Below are positions 7,532 through 14,690 of a stretch of 34,358 nt of DNA, one piece after another (position 1 is the first letter of the stretch; every line of letters begins with the position of its first letter). Source of the DNA: Corallococcus llansteffanensis (GTDB taxonomy: Bacteria; Myxococcota; Myxococcia; Myxococcales; Myxococcaceae); assembly GCF_003612055.1 (NCBI RefSeq), contig NZ_RAWB01000030.1, positions 1-34,358 on the forward strand, written 5' to 3'. A program made the position numbers and the translations under genes. The notes under the pieces were generated by a model that saw nothing but the letters and a program-made list of their open reading frames with translations, was not told where the DNA came from and ran no database searches.

Positions 7532-8011
7532 CTAGTTGAAGGCCTTCTCGAGGGTGGCCTTGGCGTTGTCGGTGATGTTCGCGTGGTCCTTGCCCAGGTG
7601 GTAGGTGAACACGCCCTTCTCCAGCGACATGTTGCGCAGCGTCGCGCCGTTGGAGCCGTCGTCCTTCTGGGTGGGCTTCACGCCCGAGAACAGGCACGCC
7701 ACGCTGGTCACCTTCTTGGAGATGGCCTTCTTGTACGCGGGGCGCTCACACATGGCCTCGATGCCCTGGAGGGCCCCCTCACAGTACGAACTGAAGCTCG
7801 TGCCGGACCACTCCTCCGACTTGAAGTTCTTGAAGTCGGACGTGACCGTGAGCTTGGTGCCGCACTTGTCGTTGGCGGCCTTCAAGGCGCCCTTGATATC
7901 CTCCTCGAACGAGGCCTTCGCCTCCTCCTGCGCGGGCTTGAGGTCTTCTTCCTCGGCGATGGCGGACGTCGACAGCAGGACCACGGCGGCGAAAACGTGC
8001 TTCAAACGCAT
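7532..8011 (-). CDS. secreted hypothetical protein with four-Cys domain, first gene of operon
   Basis: 159 residues. The start at 8011 has AAGGAAG eight bases upstream and opens a signal peptide ending in AIA-E (about residue 19). A charged helix (EEEDLKPAQEEAKASFEED) is followed by a compact domain with Cys50, Cys77, Cys88 and Cys106. It is paralogous to the C-terminal half of the next gene product. No known motif was found. Of the three operon genes it has the best ribosome binding site, so the promoter is probably in the 325 bp upstream. Confidence 0.87.
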   Translation of the reverse strand: MRLKHVFAAVVLLSTSAIAEEEDLKPAQEEAKASFEEDIKGALKAANDKCGTKLTVTSDFKNFKSEEWSGTSFSSYCEGALQGIEAMCERPAYKKAISKKVTSVACLFSGVKPTQKDDGSNGATLRNMSLEKGVFTYHLGKDHANITDNAKATLEKAFN

Positions 8012-8119
8012 GGAGAGCTTCCTTCTGGTTGGACAACGTCCAGAAGTCTCCATTTCGACACCCGGGAAAACAAGGGTGTCACGACTCTGGCCGCGTGTTG
8101 CCGCGCTGTGGCAATGAAC

Positions 8120-8293
8120 ACCGGGTGATGGGTGCACCGATTTGGAGCGGTAGCCGTCGGAATCCTCCGGTTCGCGGGAGCGATGCGCGAGCTGGAGGCT
8201 CTCGTCCTCGGCGAGCTGTTCCGTCTTGATGACGTTGCGGTCCGCCTTGAGTTGTTCCACCTGGCCTTCACGTAGGACGTGGAACTGGCCCAT
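8120..8293 (-). pseudogene. coding-like fragment, origin unknown
   Basis: In the 325-bp gap before the secreted operon, the minus strand encodes MGQFHVLREGQVEQLKADRN and continues with VIKTEQLAEDESLQLAHRSREPEDSDGYRS. G or C dominates third positions, as in real genes here, and the composition is like a folded charged protein. It then drifts into unlikely sequence and runs in frame into the secreted gene, which has its own start. It is probably a remnant of a lost gene. It may also hold the operon promoter. I do not recognise the family. Confidence 0.35.
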
Positions 8294-8336
8294 CTTCGGG
8301 GCCAGGCTCTGAAGCGGGCCCCGGCCCGGACACCCC

Positions 8337-9137
8337 ATGAGACTGCCGATATTCCAGATTGATGCCTTCACCGACAGGGTGTTTGGCGGCAACCCGGCCG
8401 CGGTCTGCCCGTTGGCAAGATGGCTGCCCGACACCGTGATGCAGCGAATCGCGATGGAGAACGCGGTCGCCGAAACCGCCTTCTTCGTCCCACGGGGGCA
8501 GGATTACGAGATCCGCTGGTTCACTCCCGAGATCGAGATGGACTTGTGCGGGCACGCCACGCTGGCCGCCGCGCATGTGATCGCGCGGCATCTCGATCCG
8601 TCCGTCGAATCGATCCGGTTCCATTCGAACAGCGGCGAGTTGTTCGTCCGCATCGACGCGGAGTCCATCACCCTGGATTTCCCGTCGCGCAAGCCGGAGC
8701 CTGCGCAGGCGCCGGCGATCATCCTGGAGGCGTTTCATTTCAAGCCGACCGAAGTTCTGAAATCCCGGGACTACGTCCTGGTGTTCGAGGACGAAGACAC
8801 CATCAGGCGCCTCACTCCCGACCGGAACCTGCTCGACCGCATCAACCTCGATCCGGGGGGTGTTGTTGCAACCGCCAGGGGACGCGCCGTCGATTTCGTA
8901 TCGCGATACTTCACGCCTCAGGCGAGCATCTTCGAAGACCCTGTCACCGGCTCCGCGCATTGTTCGCTCGTGCCCTACTGGGCCGAAAAGCTGGGCAAGG
9001 AATCGATGGTCGCGATGCAGTTGTCGCCGAGAACCGGCACGCTGCACTGCCGGCAACAGAACGACCGTGTGCTGCTGGCCGGCAAGGCCGTCACGTATCT
9101 CGAAGGGCACCTGACGATCCACCCTGACGCCTGGTGA
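8337..9137 (+). CDS. PhzF family isomerase/epimerase
   Basis: 266 residues, typical length. Conserved features: F-x-x-x-x-x-GNPAAV (16-23), the general acid/base Glu46 in NAVAETAFF, the DLCGHATLAAAH loop near 80-90, and EDPVTGSAHCSL near 200. PhzF enzymes isomerise a double bond in phenazine synthesis (trans-2,3-dihydro-3-hydroxyanthranilate). Most genomic relatives act on other small metabolites, and no phenazine genes are seen here. It is a cytosolic monocistronic gene with only a weak GGA before the start, converging on the M61 gene. Confidence 0.92.
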   Translation: MRLPIFQIDAFTDRVFGGNPAAVCPLARWLPDTVMQRIAMENAVAETAFFVPRGQDYEIRWFTPEIEMDLCGHATLAAAHVIARHLDPSVESIRFHSNSGELFVRIDAESITLDFPSRKPEPAQAPAIILEAFHFKPTEVLKSRDYVLVFEDEDTIRRLTPDRNLLDRINLDPGGVVATARGRAVDFVSRYFTPQASIFEDPVTGSAHCSLVPYWAEKLGKESMVAMQLSPRTGTLHCRQQNDRVLLAGKAVTYLEGHLTIHPDAW

Positions 9138-9202
9138 AGCGGGGCAGACCCTGGCGGGCCCACACAGGCCGGAGCGATACCGCTTGCCCGCGGGCAGGGG
9201 TG

Positions 9203-11182
9203 TCAGTCGCGTGGCTTCAGGATTTCATCCAGGATCGCCGGTGTGCCCTCGACCCGCCGCAGCCGGGGGTAGCGCAACCCCTCATGCCATGGAATGAGGG
9301 CGGAACGGGTGGCCGTGCCCTGGCGCCAGGAGAGCCGCAAGGGCTCCTGGTGCGCGGTGGCCTTGACGGCGTCCTTCAGTCGTTGCGCGTCGTAGGGGCT
9401 CCCGTTCACGGCCGTCACCACCGCGCCGGGCAGCAGGCCCACCTTGAAGGCAGGCCTTTCCCACTCCACCCGGAGCACCTTGCCGTCCTTCGCGAGCGTC
9501 ATTCCGAGGGAGTCGCCGAGGTCCACGTTCCCGCTCGCCGCCTCGGCCCGCCGGATGGCGTCCGTGGGTTCCTCGCTCCAGGCGAGCGTGTAGCCGCCTT
9601 GCGTGATTCCACCCAGGGGCGGGGCGTCGCGCGTCTCTTCAATCCGGGAGCGGAAGAAGCCTGACCAGTCATGGGGCAGGATGTCATTGAGCGTGGTGAC
9701 GATGTCTTCCAGCGTGTACGTCATCGTCACCTGGCTGCCCGCGCGTACGCCGAAGAACGCGCGAGCGAAGTCATCCAGCGACTTGCGGCCGCCACTGCGC
9801 TCCCGGAGCAGCGTGTCGACCTCCAGCCAGATCAACGCGCCCTCGGAGTAGGCATCGAACATGTCGCGCTGCCAGCCCCGCCAGGAGAGCGGCTTGCGGC
9901 GCTGCACGACGGCGTCGTTTGTCACGTCCCGGAGCGGGCGCCAGCTCCGGCCGGGGCGGCTGGCCATGGCCGCCGCGGTCGCGGCCCAGTCGTCGAGCGC
10001 GTCTTCCCGCGTCCACAACCCCGCCCGGGTGGTGAGCACGTCCTGCCAGTAGGACGTCAATCCCTCGAAGACCCAGAGCAGTGAGTCGCGCTCCGGCGTG
10101 TTGAAGTCCGGCGTCCACATCTCTGCGGGGCGGCGGAACAGGCCGTTCCACGAATGAACGAACCCATGCGCCAGACGTCCACGGTGTTCGGGCCTGTCCT
10201 TCCAGGTCGTGAAGAAGTCGGCGGGCAGGGCGTTCTCACCCGCGCGGAGGTGTTCGAAGTAGCTGGGGCCGAAGCCGTCCGCCAGCCAGACCATCAGGTC
10301 GTAATGGTCGTAGTGTTGCGAGCCGAAGAGCCGGTAGGCCTGTTGCACGAGTGCCTGGTAGCCCCGGACGAATCCGGGAGGTGGTTCGAGCCCCGCGGCG
10401 TCGTCGGCGACGATGTTCACGTGGACCGGGACGGGCTCGTCGCTCAACAGGATGCGTTTGAAGGCACGGCCGGCAATCACAGGTGAGTCGACCAGCGTGT
10501 CCAGCGTCACCGGCTGGAACCGGACCTCACCGCCATCCCGTTGGGCGACGGTCAGCGGCGAGGCGAACTCCCAGGTGGGCGGCAGCTTCACGCTGGCCAC
10601 ATAGGTGATGCGCCGGGCGTAATGGCCCGCGGGATACAGCACCAGGTGGTGCCATTGCAGGTCCAGCATCGTGGACGTGGCCACCACCGGGCCCACGCGT
10701 GGCTCCGTGGCGCCAAGGAACTGGGAGTGCACGTCGATGGACGTCACGCCCGCGGGGATGTCGATGTGGAAGGCCGCGACCTGGACGGCGTCGCGGGTCC
10801 AGGCAATGACTCTCTTTCCGGCCTGGACCTTCAGCCCCGCGAGTCCTTCCAGTTGACCGGTGGGCCCATGGTCCCCAGGAAGCCACTGCGGGAAGAACAG
10901 CGTCAACCGCCTTCCGGGCGCGACCGGGATGGTTTGCTTGACGCGGAAGAGCCCGCGCGCCGTGTCGGTGGCGTCGACGTGCAAGCGGATGGTGCCGGGG
11001 AAGGGCGTGTCACGCGGCGCCTCGATGGGCGGCGGCATGGGCGCGGGTTGGGGCAGCGGCCAGGACTGGGATGCGGAGGATGCCTGAGCGTGCGCCGCCG
11101 TCGAAACCATCCAGACGGCCACCGTGGCGACAACGCATGGCATGACCCTGACGCTTCGAGGATGGGCGGGAGAGGCCGGCAT
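9203..11182 (-). CDS. M61 glycyl-aminopeptidase-like protein with PDZ domain, catalytic Glu missing
   Basis: 659 residues, the usual M61 length. A signal sequence ends near AAHAQ (about residue 33); an internal ATG at residue 14 is an alternative start. An N-terminal beta domain is followed by the peptidase core and a C-terminal PDZ domain (about 545-640, SLGMTLAKDGKVLRVEW, AFKVGLLPGAVVTAVNG). The zinc site is normally HExxH-x-WN. Here it reads H339-G-F-V-H343-S-W-N, because codon 10163-10165 is GGG. The third ligand, Glu373 in FEGLTSYW, is kept. Zinc may still bind, but the general-base glutamate is absent, so the protein may be a pseudo-peptidase. It is divergent from a LysR gene 75 bp away. 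Confidence 0.9.
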   Translation of the reverse strand: MPASPAHPRSVRVMPCVVATVAVWMVSTAAHAQASSASQSWPLPQPAPMPPPIEAPRDTPFPGTIRLHVDATDTARGLFRVKQTIPVAPGRRLTLFFPQWLPGDHGPTGQLEGLAGLKVQAGKRVIAWTRDAVQVAAFHIDIPAGVTSIDVHSQFLGATEPRVGPVVATSTMLDLQWHHLVLYPAGHYARRITYVASVKLPPTWEFASPLTVAQRDGGEVRFQPVTLDTLVDSPVIAGRAFKRILLSDEPVPVHVNIVADDAAGLEPPPGFVRGYQALVQQAYRLFGSQHYDHYDLMVWLADGFGPSYFEHLRAGENALPADFFTTWKDRPEHRGRLAHGFVHSWNGLFRRPAEMWTPDFNTPERDSLLWVFEGLTSYWQDVLTTRAGLWTREDALDDWAATAAAMASRPGRSWRPLRDVTNDAVVQRRKPLSWRGWQRDMFDAYSEGALIWLEVDTLLRERSGGRKSLDDFARAFFGVRAGSQVTMTYTLEDIVTTLNDILPHDWSGFFRSRIEETRDAPPLGGITQGGYTLAWSEEPTDAIRRAEAASGNVDLGDSLGMTLAKDGKVLRVEWERPAFKVGLLPGAVVTAVNGSPYDAQRLKDAVKATAHQEPLRLSWRQGTATRSALIPWHEGLRYPRLRRVEGTPAILDEILKPRD

Positions 11183-11218
11183 GATCCGCGTCGTATCCCG
11201 GACCCGTCTTGCCGAAAA

Positions 11219-11233
11219 TTCCGAAGTCTGGAA
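11219..11233. promoter_or_regulatory. candidate LysR-type operator (TTCC-N7-GGAA)
   Basis: This 15-bp dyad, TTCCGAAGTCTGGAA, lies in the 75-bp gap between the divergent M61 and LysR genes. It contains a T-N11-A core at 11220/11232, the form bound by LysR-type regulators. Position and symmetry support the call; no second copy was found to confirm it. Confidence 0.4.
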
Positions 11234-11257
11234 GCCTGGGTTCGAGGAAATCGAACG

Positions 11258-12169
11258 ATGCTCCCCCGGATCAACCTGGACATGGATGTCTTGCGGACGT
11301 TCGTGACGGCCTTCGAGCTGGGCAGCTTCGCCCGGGCCGCCGCACGGGTGGGCCGGTCTCCGTCAGCGGTGAGCTCCCAGCTGCGCAAGCTGGAGGAGCA
11401 GGTGGGCCGCGCGCTGGTCGAACGCTCCGGGCGCGGGCTGGTCCTGACCGAAGCGGGAGAGGTGCTGCTGGGCTGCGCGCGGCGGATCCTCGAACTGAAT
11501 GATCAGACCGTGGACAGCTTGCGAGGCAGCGAGCTGGAGGGCGAGGTCCGCCTGGGGTTGCCGCAGGACTTCGCCGAAACCTGGCTGCCCCGGGTGCTCA
11601 GCACCTTCGCGCGCGCGCATCCGGCGGTGCGCATCGAGGTGCGCACCGAGCGCAACGCCCACCTCGTCAACCACGTGATGACGGGCAAGCTGGACCTCGC
11701 GCTTGCCTGGAGCGGTGGGGCTCGCGGCTGCAGTGAACGCATCGCTGAACTGCCGCTCGTGTGGATTGGTCAGCCTGGCTGGCAGGCTACGGGAAGCCGC
11801 AGCCAGCCGCTGCCGCTCATCGCCTTCGAAGCGCCCTGCGTGTTCCGGGAGGCCTGCACGACTGCCTTGGACCGGAAGGGGCTCGCCTGGCGGATCGCGT
11901 TCGCGAGCCCGAGCCTCGCGGGCCTGTGGGCGGCGGCCGAGGCGGGGCTGGGCGTGACGCTGCGAACGGCCTTCGGCCTGCCGAAGACGCTGGCCGTGCT
12001 GGAGCCCGGCGCCTCGGGCCTGCCCGTGCTCGGGAGCATTCCGGTGCACCTGCTCAGGGCTGAACGGGAGCCGAGCAAGACCGTGGCCCAACTGGCCGGC
12101 ATCCTGCGTGAATCGCTCGCGCAGGAGCTGACGACACCCCGGCGGGCGCGGCCGCGCGGCAGGGACTGA
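11258..12169 (+). CDS. LysR family transcriptional regulator
   Basis: 303 residues. The start at 11258 has GAGGAAA about eight bases upstream, and the protein begins in the typical LysR way (LDMDVLRTFVTAFELGSFARAAARV). The winged helix-turn-helix covers about residues 8-66 (SAVSSQLRKLEEQVG, LTEAGEVLL). The effector domain follows from about 92 (GEVRLGLPQDFAE). The C-terminus ends in an Arg-rich tail. LysR regulators often control the divergent gene and themselves, so the adjacent M61 gene is the likely target; the inducer is unknown. Confidence 0.95.
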   Translation: MLPRINLDMDVLRTFVTAFELGSFARAAARVGRSPSAVSSQLRKLEEQVGRALVERSGRGLVLTEAGEVLLGCARRILELNDQTVDSLRGSELEGEVRLGLPQDFAETWLPRVLSTFARAHPAVRIEVRTERNAHLVNHVMTGKLDLALAWSGGARGCSERIAELPLVWIGQPGWQATGSRSQPLPLIAFEAPCVFREACTTALDRKGLAWRIAFASPSLAGLWAAAEAGLGVTLRTAFGLPKTLAVLEPGASGLPVLGSIPVHLLRAEREPSKTVAQLAGILRESLAQELTTPRRARPRGRD

Positions 12170-12225
12170 CGCCCGTTCGCGCCGAGGCGGACCAGGAGAC
12201 GTTCGAGAAGCTGCTCAACAGGCTC

Positions 12226-13251
12226 TCAGGCCTTCACCGCCTCGATGATGCTGGCCCCGCTTCGGGTGGGGATGATGCGCTCCACCTTCCAGGAGGTGGC
12301 TGAGAGCAGCGCCCGGAACTCGTCCTCGGTGCGCTCGCGCCCGTCCGCGAGCACCAGCATGTTGAGGTCGATCAGGTGGGAGGAGTCTGGATTCCGGTTG
12401 TCCGGAATCACCAGCTCCAGCACGAAGAGCCGGGCGCCAGAAGGGGCCGAGGCGTGGAGCTGGCGCAGGAGGGTGGTGGAGGCCTCATCATCCCAGTCAT
12501 GGAGGATGTGCTTGAGCAGGTAGGCTTCGGCGGAGGGAATGCCGGGATCGAAGAAGCTCCCGGCGACCACGTCCACCCGGCTGGCGAGGCCTCGGGACTC
12601 CAGCACCGTCTTCGCGCCTTCAGCGACCTGGGGCAGGTCGAAGAGGATGCCCCGGCAGGAGGGATGGGCGCGCAGCACCTGCGCCAGCAGCTCGCCGTGG
12701 CTTCCTCCAATGTCCGCCACGCGGGCGAAGGGGGCGAAGTCGATGTGGTGCGTCAGTTCGCTGGCCACCAGTCCGGACACATTGCCCATGGCCTGGGCGA
12801 AGTGCTCCCCCTCCTCGGGATTCCGGGCGAAGTGCCCCCAGATGTCGGAGCCGAGGGCGGCTTGCACCGGGGACCTTCCCGTGCGAACCGCCTCGGAGAG
12901 CAGCCCCCAGGGCAACCAGTGCGACTTGTCGGTCAGGAGGATGGCCACCTCCCGCAGCGAGCCAGGGACGTTCGAGCGCAGCCCTTCGCCCATCGGAGTC
13001 AGGCAATAGGTCCGCTCGGAGACGGCCTCGAGGATGCCGGCGGTGACGCCGCCTCGCATCAGCCGGAACAAGGCGCCCGGGTGGACGCCGAGCTCGGCCG
13101 CCAGCGAGTCACTGTCGCGGGCCCCTCCCGCGAGCAGGTCCGCGATTCCCAGACGGGCCACGGTGCCAATGATCTGGGTGATGAAGAAGCCAGTGATGGC
13201 CGAATGAAGTTGCTGCGTGGGAGACGCATTCGTGTCGGAGATGATCTTCAT
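12226..13251 (-). CDS. SAM-dependent O-methyltransferase (Methyltransf_2 type)
   Basis: 341 residues, normal length. The N-terminal dimerisation/winged-helix part (about 10-105) carries FITQIIGTVARLGIADLLA and ELGVHPGALFRLMR. The SAM fold begins with ADIGGSHGE (179-187), then FDLPQV near 204, and the catalytic His in LKHILHDWDDE (His251). This family methylates hydroxyl groups of aromatic or polyketide compounds (acetylserotonin or tetracenomycin type). No biosynthetic cluster surrounds it, so the substrate is unknown. The Shine-Dalgarno is weak. Confidence 0.93.
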   Translation of the reverse strand: MKIISDTNASPTQQLHSAITGFFITQIIGTVARLGIADLLAGGARDSDSLAAELGVHPGALFRLMRGGVTAGILEAVSERTYCLTPMGEGLRSNVPGSLREVAILLTDKSHWLPWGLLSEAVRTGRSPVQAALGSDIWGHFARNPEEGEHFAQAMGNVSGLVASELTHHIDFAPFARVADIGGSHGELLAQVLRAHPSCRGILFDLPQVAEGAKTVLESRGLASRVDVVAGSFFDPGIPSAEAYLLKHILHDWDDEASTTLLRQLHASAPSGARLFVLELVIPDNRNPDSSHLIDLNMLVLADGRERTEDEFRALLSATSWKVERIIPTRSGASIIEAVKA

Positions 13252-13284
13252 GCCACGAGTCTAATCCGCGCAGCAGGCTGTGAA

Positions 13285-13439
13285 TCAGTAGAACGTGCGT
13301 CCAAGCACGGTGACGTCGTTGACAGCCGTTTCGCCATACACAGACACGTACCAGGTCCCCATGCGCGGGTAGAAGATGGAGCAATACTCAAGGAGGAGGG
13401 ACTGCTCTCCGACGTCCTCGGGGCCGGCCCGGCACGTGC
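13285..13439 (-). pseudogene. PPC-domain C-terminal remnant
   Basis: Between the two methyltransferase genes, the minus strand encodes EQSLLLEYCSIFYPRMGTWY followed by VSVYGETAVNDVTVLGRTFY and a stop at 13285. The C-S-I-F-Y-P-x-x-GTWYV-x-x-x-G-x-x-x-x-x-D-V-T-V pattern matches the last third of a PPC domain. The frame upstream is only the out-of-frame shadow of the neighbouring gene. It is therefore a tail cut off from a lost secreted protein, probably by rearrangement next to 13440. Confidence 0.5.
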
Positions 13440-14654
13440 TCAAGCGCTCCGCGACGCGATGAGCGCGAGATTGCGCGGAGACAGGCGTGGATCGAAGAGC
13501 TGGAGGAGCTCGACCTGGAAGCCCAGCTCCTCCAGGAGGATGGCGCGATCCAGCAGGAGCACGACCTCCAACGCCCTCGCGAAGCGGTCCCTCAGCAGAT
13601 GGCAGAGCAGGAGATCCCGTGTCTCGGCGCGAACGGACACCTCGAAGGCATCCAGCTCGGCGTCCGTCATGCCGGGGTCGAGGCCCAGGCGCTCCAGGCG
13701 GTCGCGCACGTAGACGGCGAAGCGTCCGGCATAAAGCGTCCGGGGCGCGTCTCCTGCCCTCACGAAGCCGCGCTCGGGAAAGCGCCGCCTCGACAGGAGA
13801 TCGAACGCGAAGCGCCACGCGTACACCTGCTTCATCCGCGCGAACTCCACCTCGGTCTTGTGATGCCGTCCCCGCGTCGTCAGCGCCAGGGCATGCGGGG
13901 TGAAGGGCAGCGGATGCGCGCCCCCGAAGCGGGAGACGGGGTAATCCCGCGGGGCCTCCAGCTTGTCGTAGCAGCAGCCGATGTTCAGGATGAAGCCCGC
14001 CCCCTGGCTCTTGCGGATCTGCGTGAGGGCGAGCGGCCCGCAGGTGTGCAGACCGAGCGAGGCCCGGTCCCGGCCGGAGAAGAGCGGATCGATCCGCGGT
14101 TGGAGCCCGTCCTCGACGGAGGCCTGGATGAAACACAGGGTGTCCCCGCCCGGAGGGTGGGTTCTCGTCAGCCACCGCCGGCCCTTGTCCTGCAGCGCGG
14201 CGTCCCGATCGATGCTGTGGAAGGTCCACCCGAACGTCCGCGCACAGAGGCGTGCGAGATGGCCCATGCCGCCGCCGATATCGACCGCCTGGCGGATGAA
14301 GCGCGTCCTTGGCGCGAGCAGGGCGAGCACCCGCTCGAGCTCGTGGGTCTTCTTGGCGCTCAGTCCCTGCGTCTCCGCGACCGTCAGCGCGTGAACGCCC
14401 TCGTGCCAGGGCAGCGCCGTCAGTTCCTGGAGCGCGCCCAGGAGCGCGCCCAGGGACGGAGGTGGGACGCCTACGAGCGCCCCCTGGTCCAGCCGCCGCT
14501 CGCCCGCTTCATCGAGCGACCGGGCATAGGCCAGCCAGTCCTCGGGATAGTCGGCGCCGGACCCGGGCCAGCCCTGGAGGATGGAGCGGGACCAGAGCGG
14601 GGACCAGGGCCGGAGTTGGTGCGTGAGCGCCTCGAGTCGCGCCTGGAAGTCCAT
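13440..14654 (-). CDS. METTL25/RRNAD1-like methyltransferase
   Basis: 404 residues, cytosolic. The motif order matches the eukaryote-type METTL25/RRNAD1 family: GLSAKKTHEL (97-105), SAM motif I VDIGGGMGHLAR (124-135), LGLHTCGPLA (200-209) and NIGCCYDKL (224-232), followed by a Pro-rich YPVSRFGG segment. The cysteine-rich N-x-G-CCY element is distinctive. Family members are predicted methyltransferases; the bacterial substrate is not known to me. A perfect hairpin with an AGG loop lies just before the start (14657-14675). It follows the beta-lactamase-like gene by 36 bp and may be co-transcribed with it. Confidence 0.85.
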   Translation of the reverse strand: MDFQARLEALTHQLRPWSPLWSRSILQGWPGSGADYPEDWLAYARSLDEAGERRLDQGALVGVPPPSLGALLGALQELTALPWHEGVHALTVAETQGLSAKKTHELERVLALLAPRTRFIRQAVDIGGGMGHLARLCARTFGWTFHSIDRDAALQDKGRRWLTRTHPPGGDTLCFIQASVEDGLQPRIDPLFSGRDRASLGLHTCGPLALTQIRKSQGAGFILNIGCCYDKLEAPRDYPVSRFGGAHPLPFTPHALALTTRGRHHKTEVEFARMKQVYAWRFAFDLLSRRRFPERGFVRAGDAPRTLYAGRFAVYVRDRLERLGLDPGMTDAELDAFEVSVRAETRDLLLCHLLRDRFARALEVVLLLDRAILLEELGFQVELLQLFDPRLSPRNLALIASRSA

Positions 14655-14656
14655 GT

Positions 14657-14675
14657 CGGCGCATCCTATGCGCCG
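14657..14675 (-). promoter_or_regulatory. hairpin holding the Shine-Dalgarno of the METTL25-like gene
   Basis: CGGCGCAT and ATGCGCCG (8 bp) form a perfect stem with a 3-nt loop that reads AGG on the minus strand. The loop is about ten bases from the ATG at 14654, so the likely ribosome-binding bases sit in the loop tip. Folding of this element could limit translation of the methyltransferase. Confidence 0.45.
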
Positions 14676-14690
14676 CCGCTCCGCCGGGTT

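Noticed and set aside
8337-9137. Phenazine biosynthesis gene
   Set aside because: PhzF relatives are widespread outside phenazine pathways and no other phz gene lies in the window.
9185-9196. Palindrome TGCCCGCGGGCA between convergent genes
   Set aside because: Only 12 bp and no loop; in DNA of this GC content such palindromes are expected by chance and the position gives no further support.
10541-11257. Long plus-strand open frame upstream of the LysR gene
   Set aside because: It is the antisense shadow of the M61 gene; the LysR protein starts at 11258 with its own ribosome binding site.
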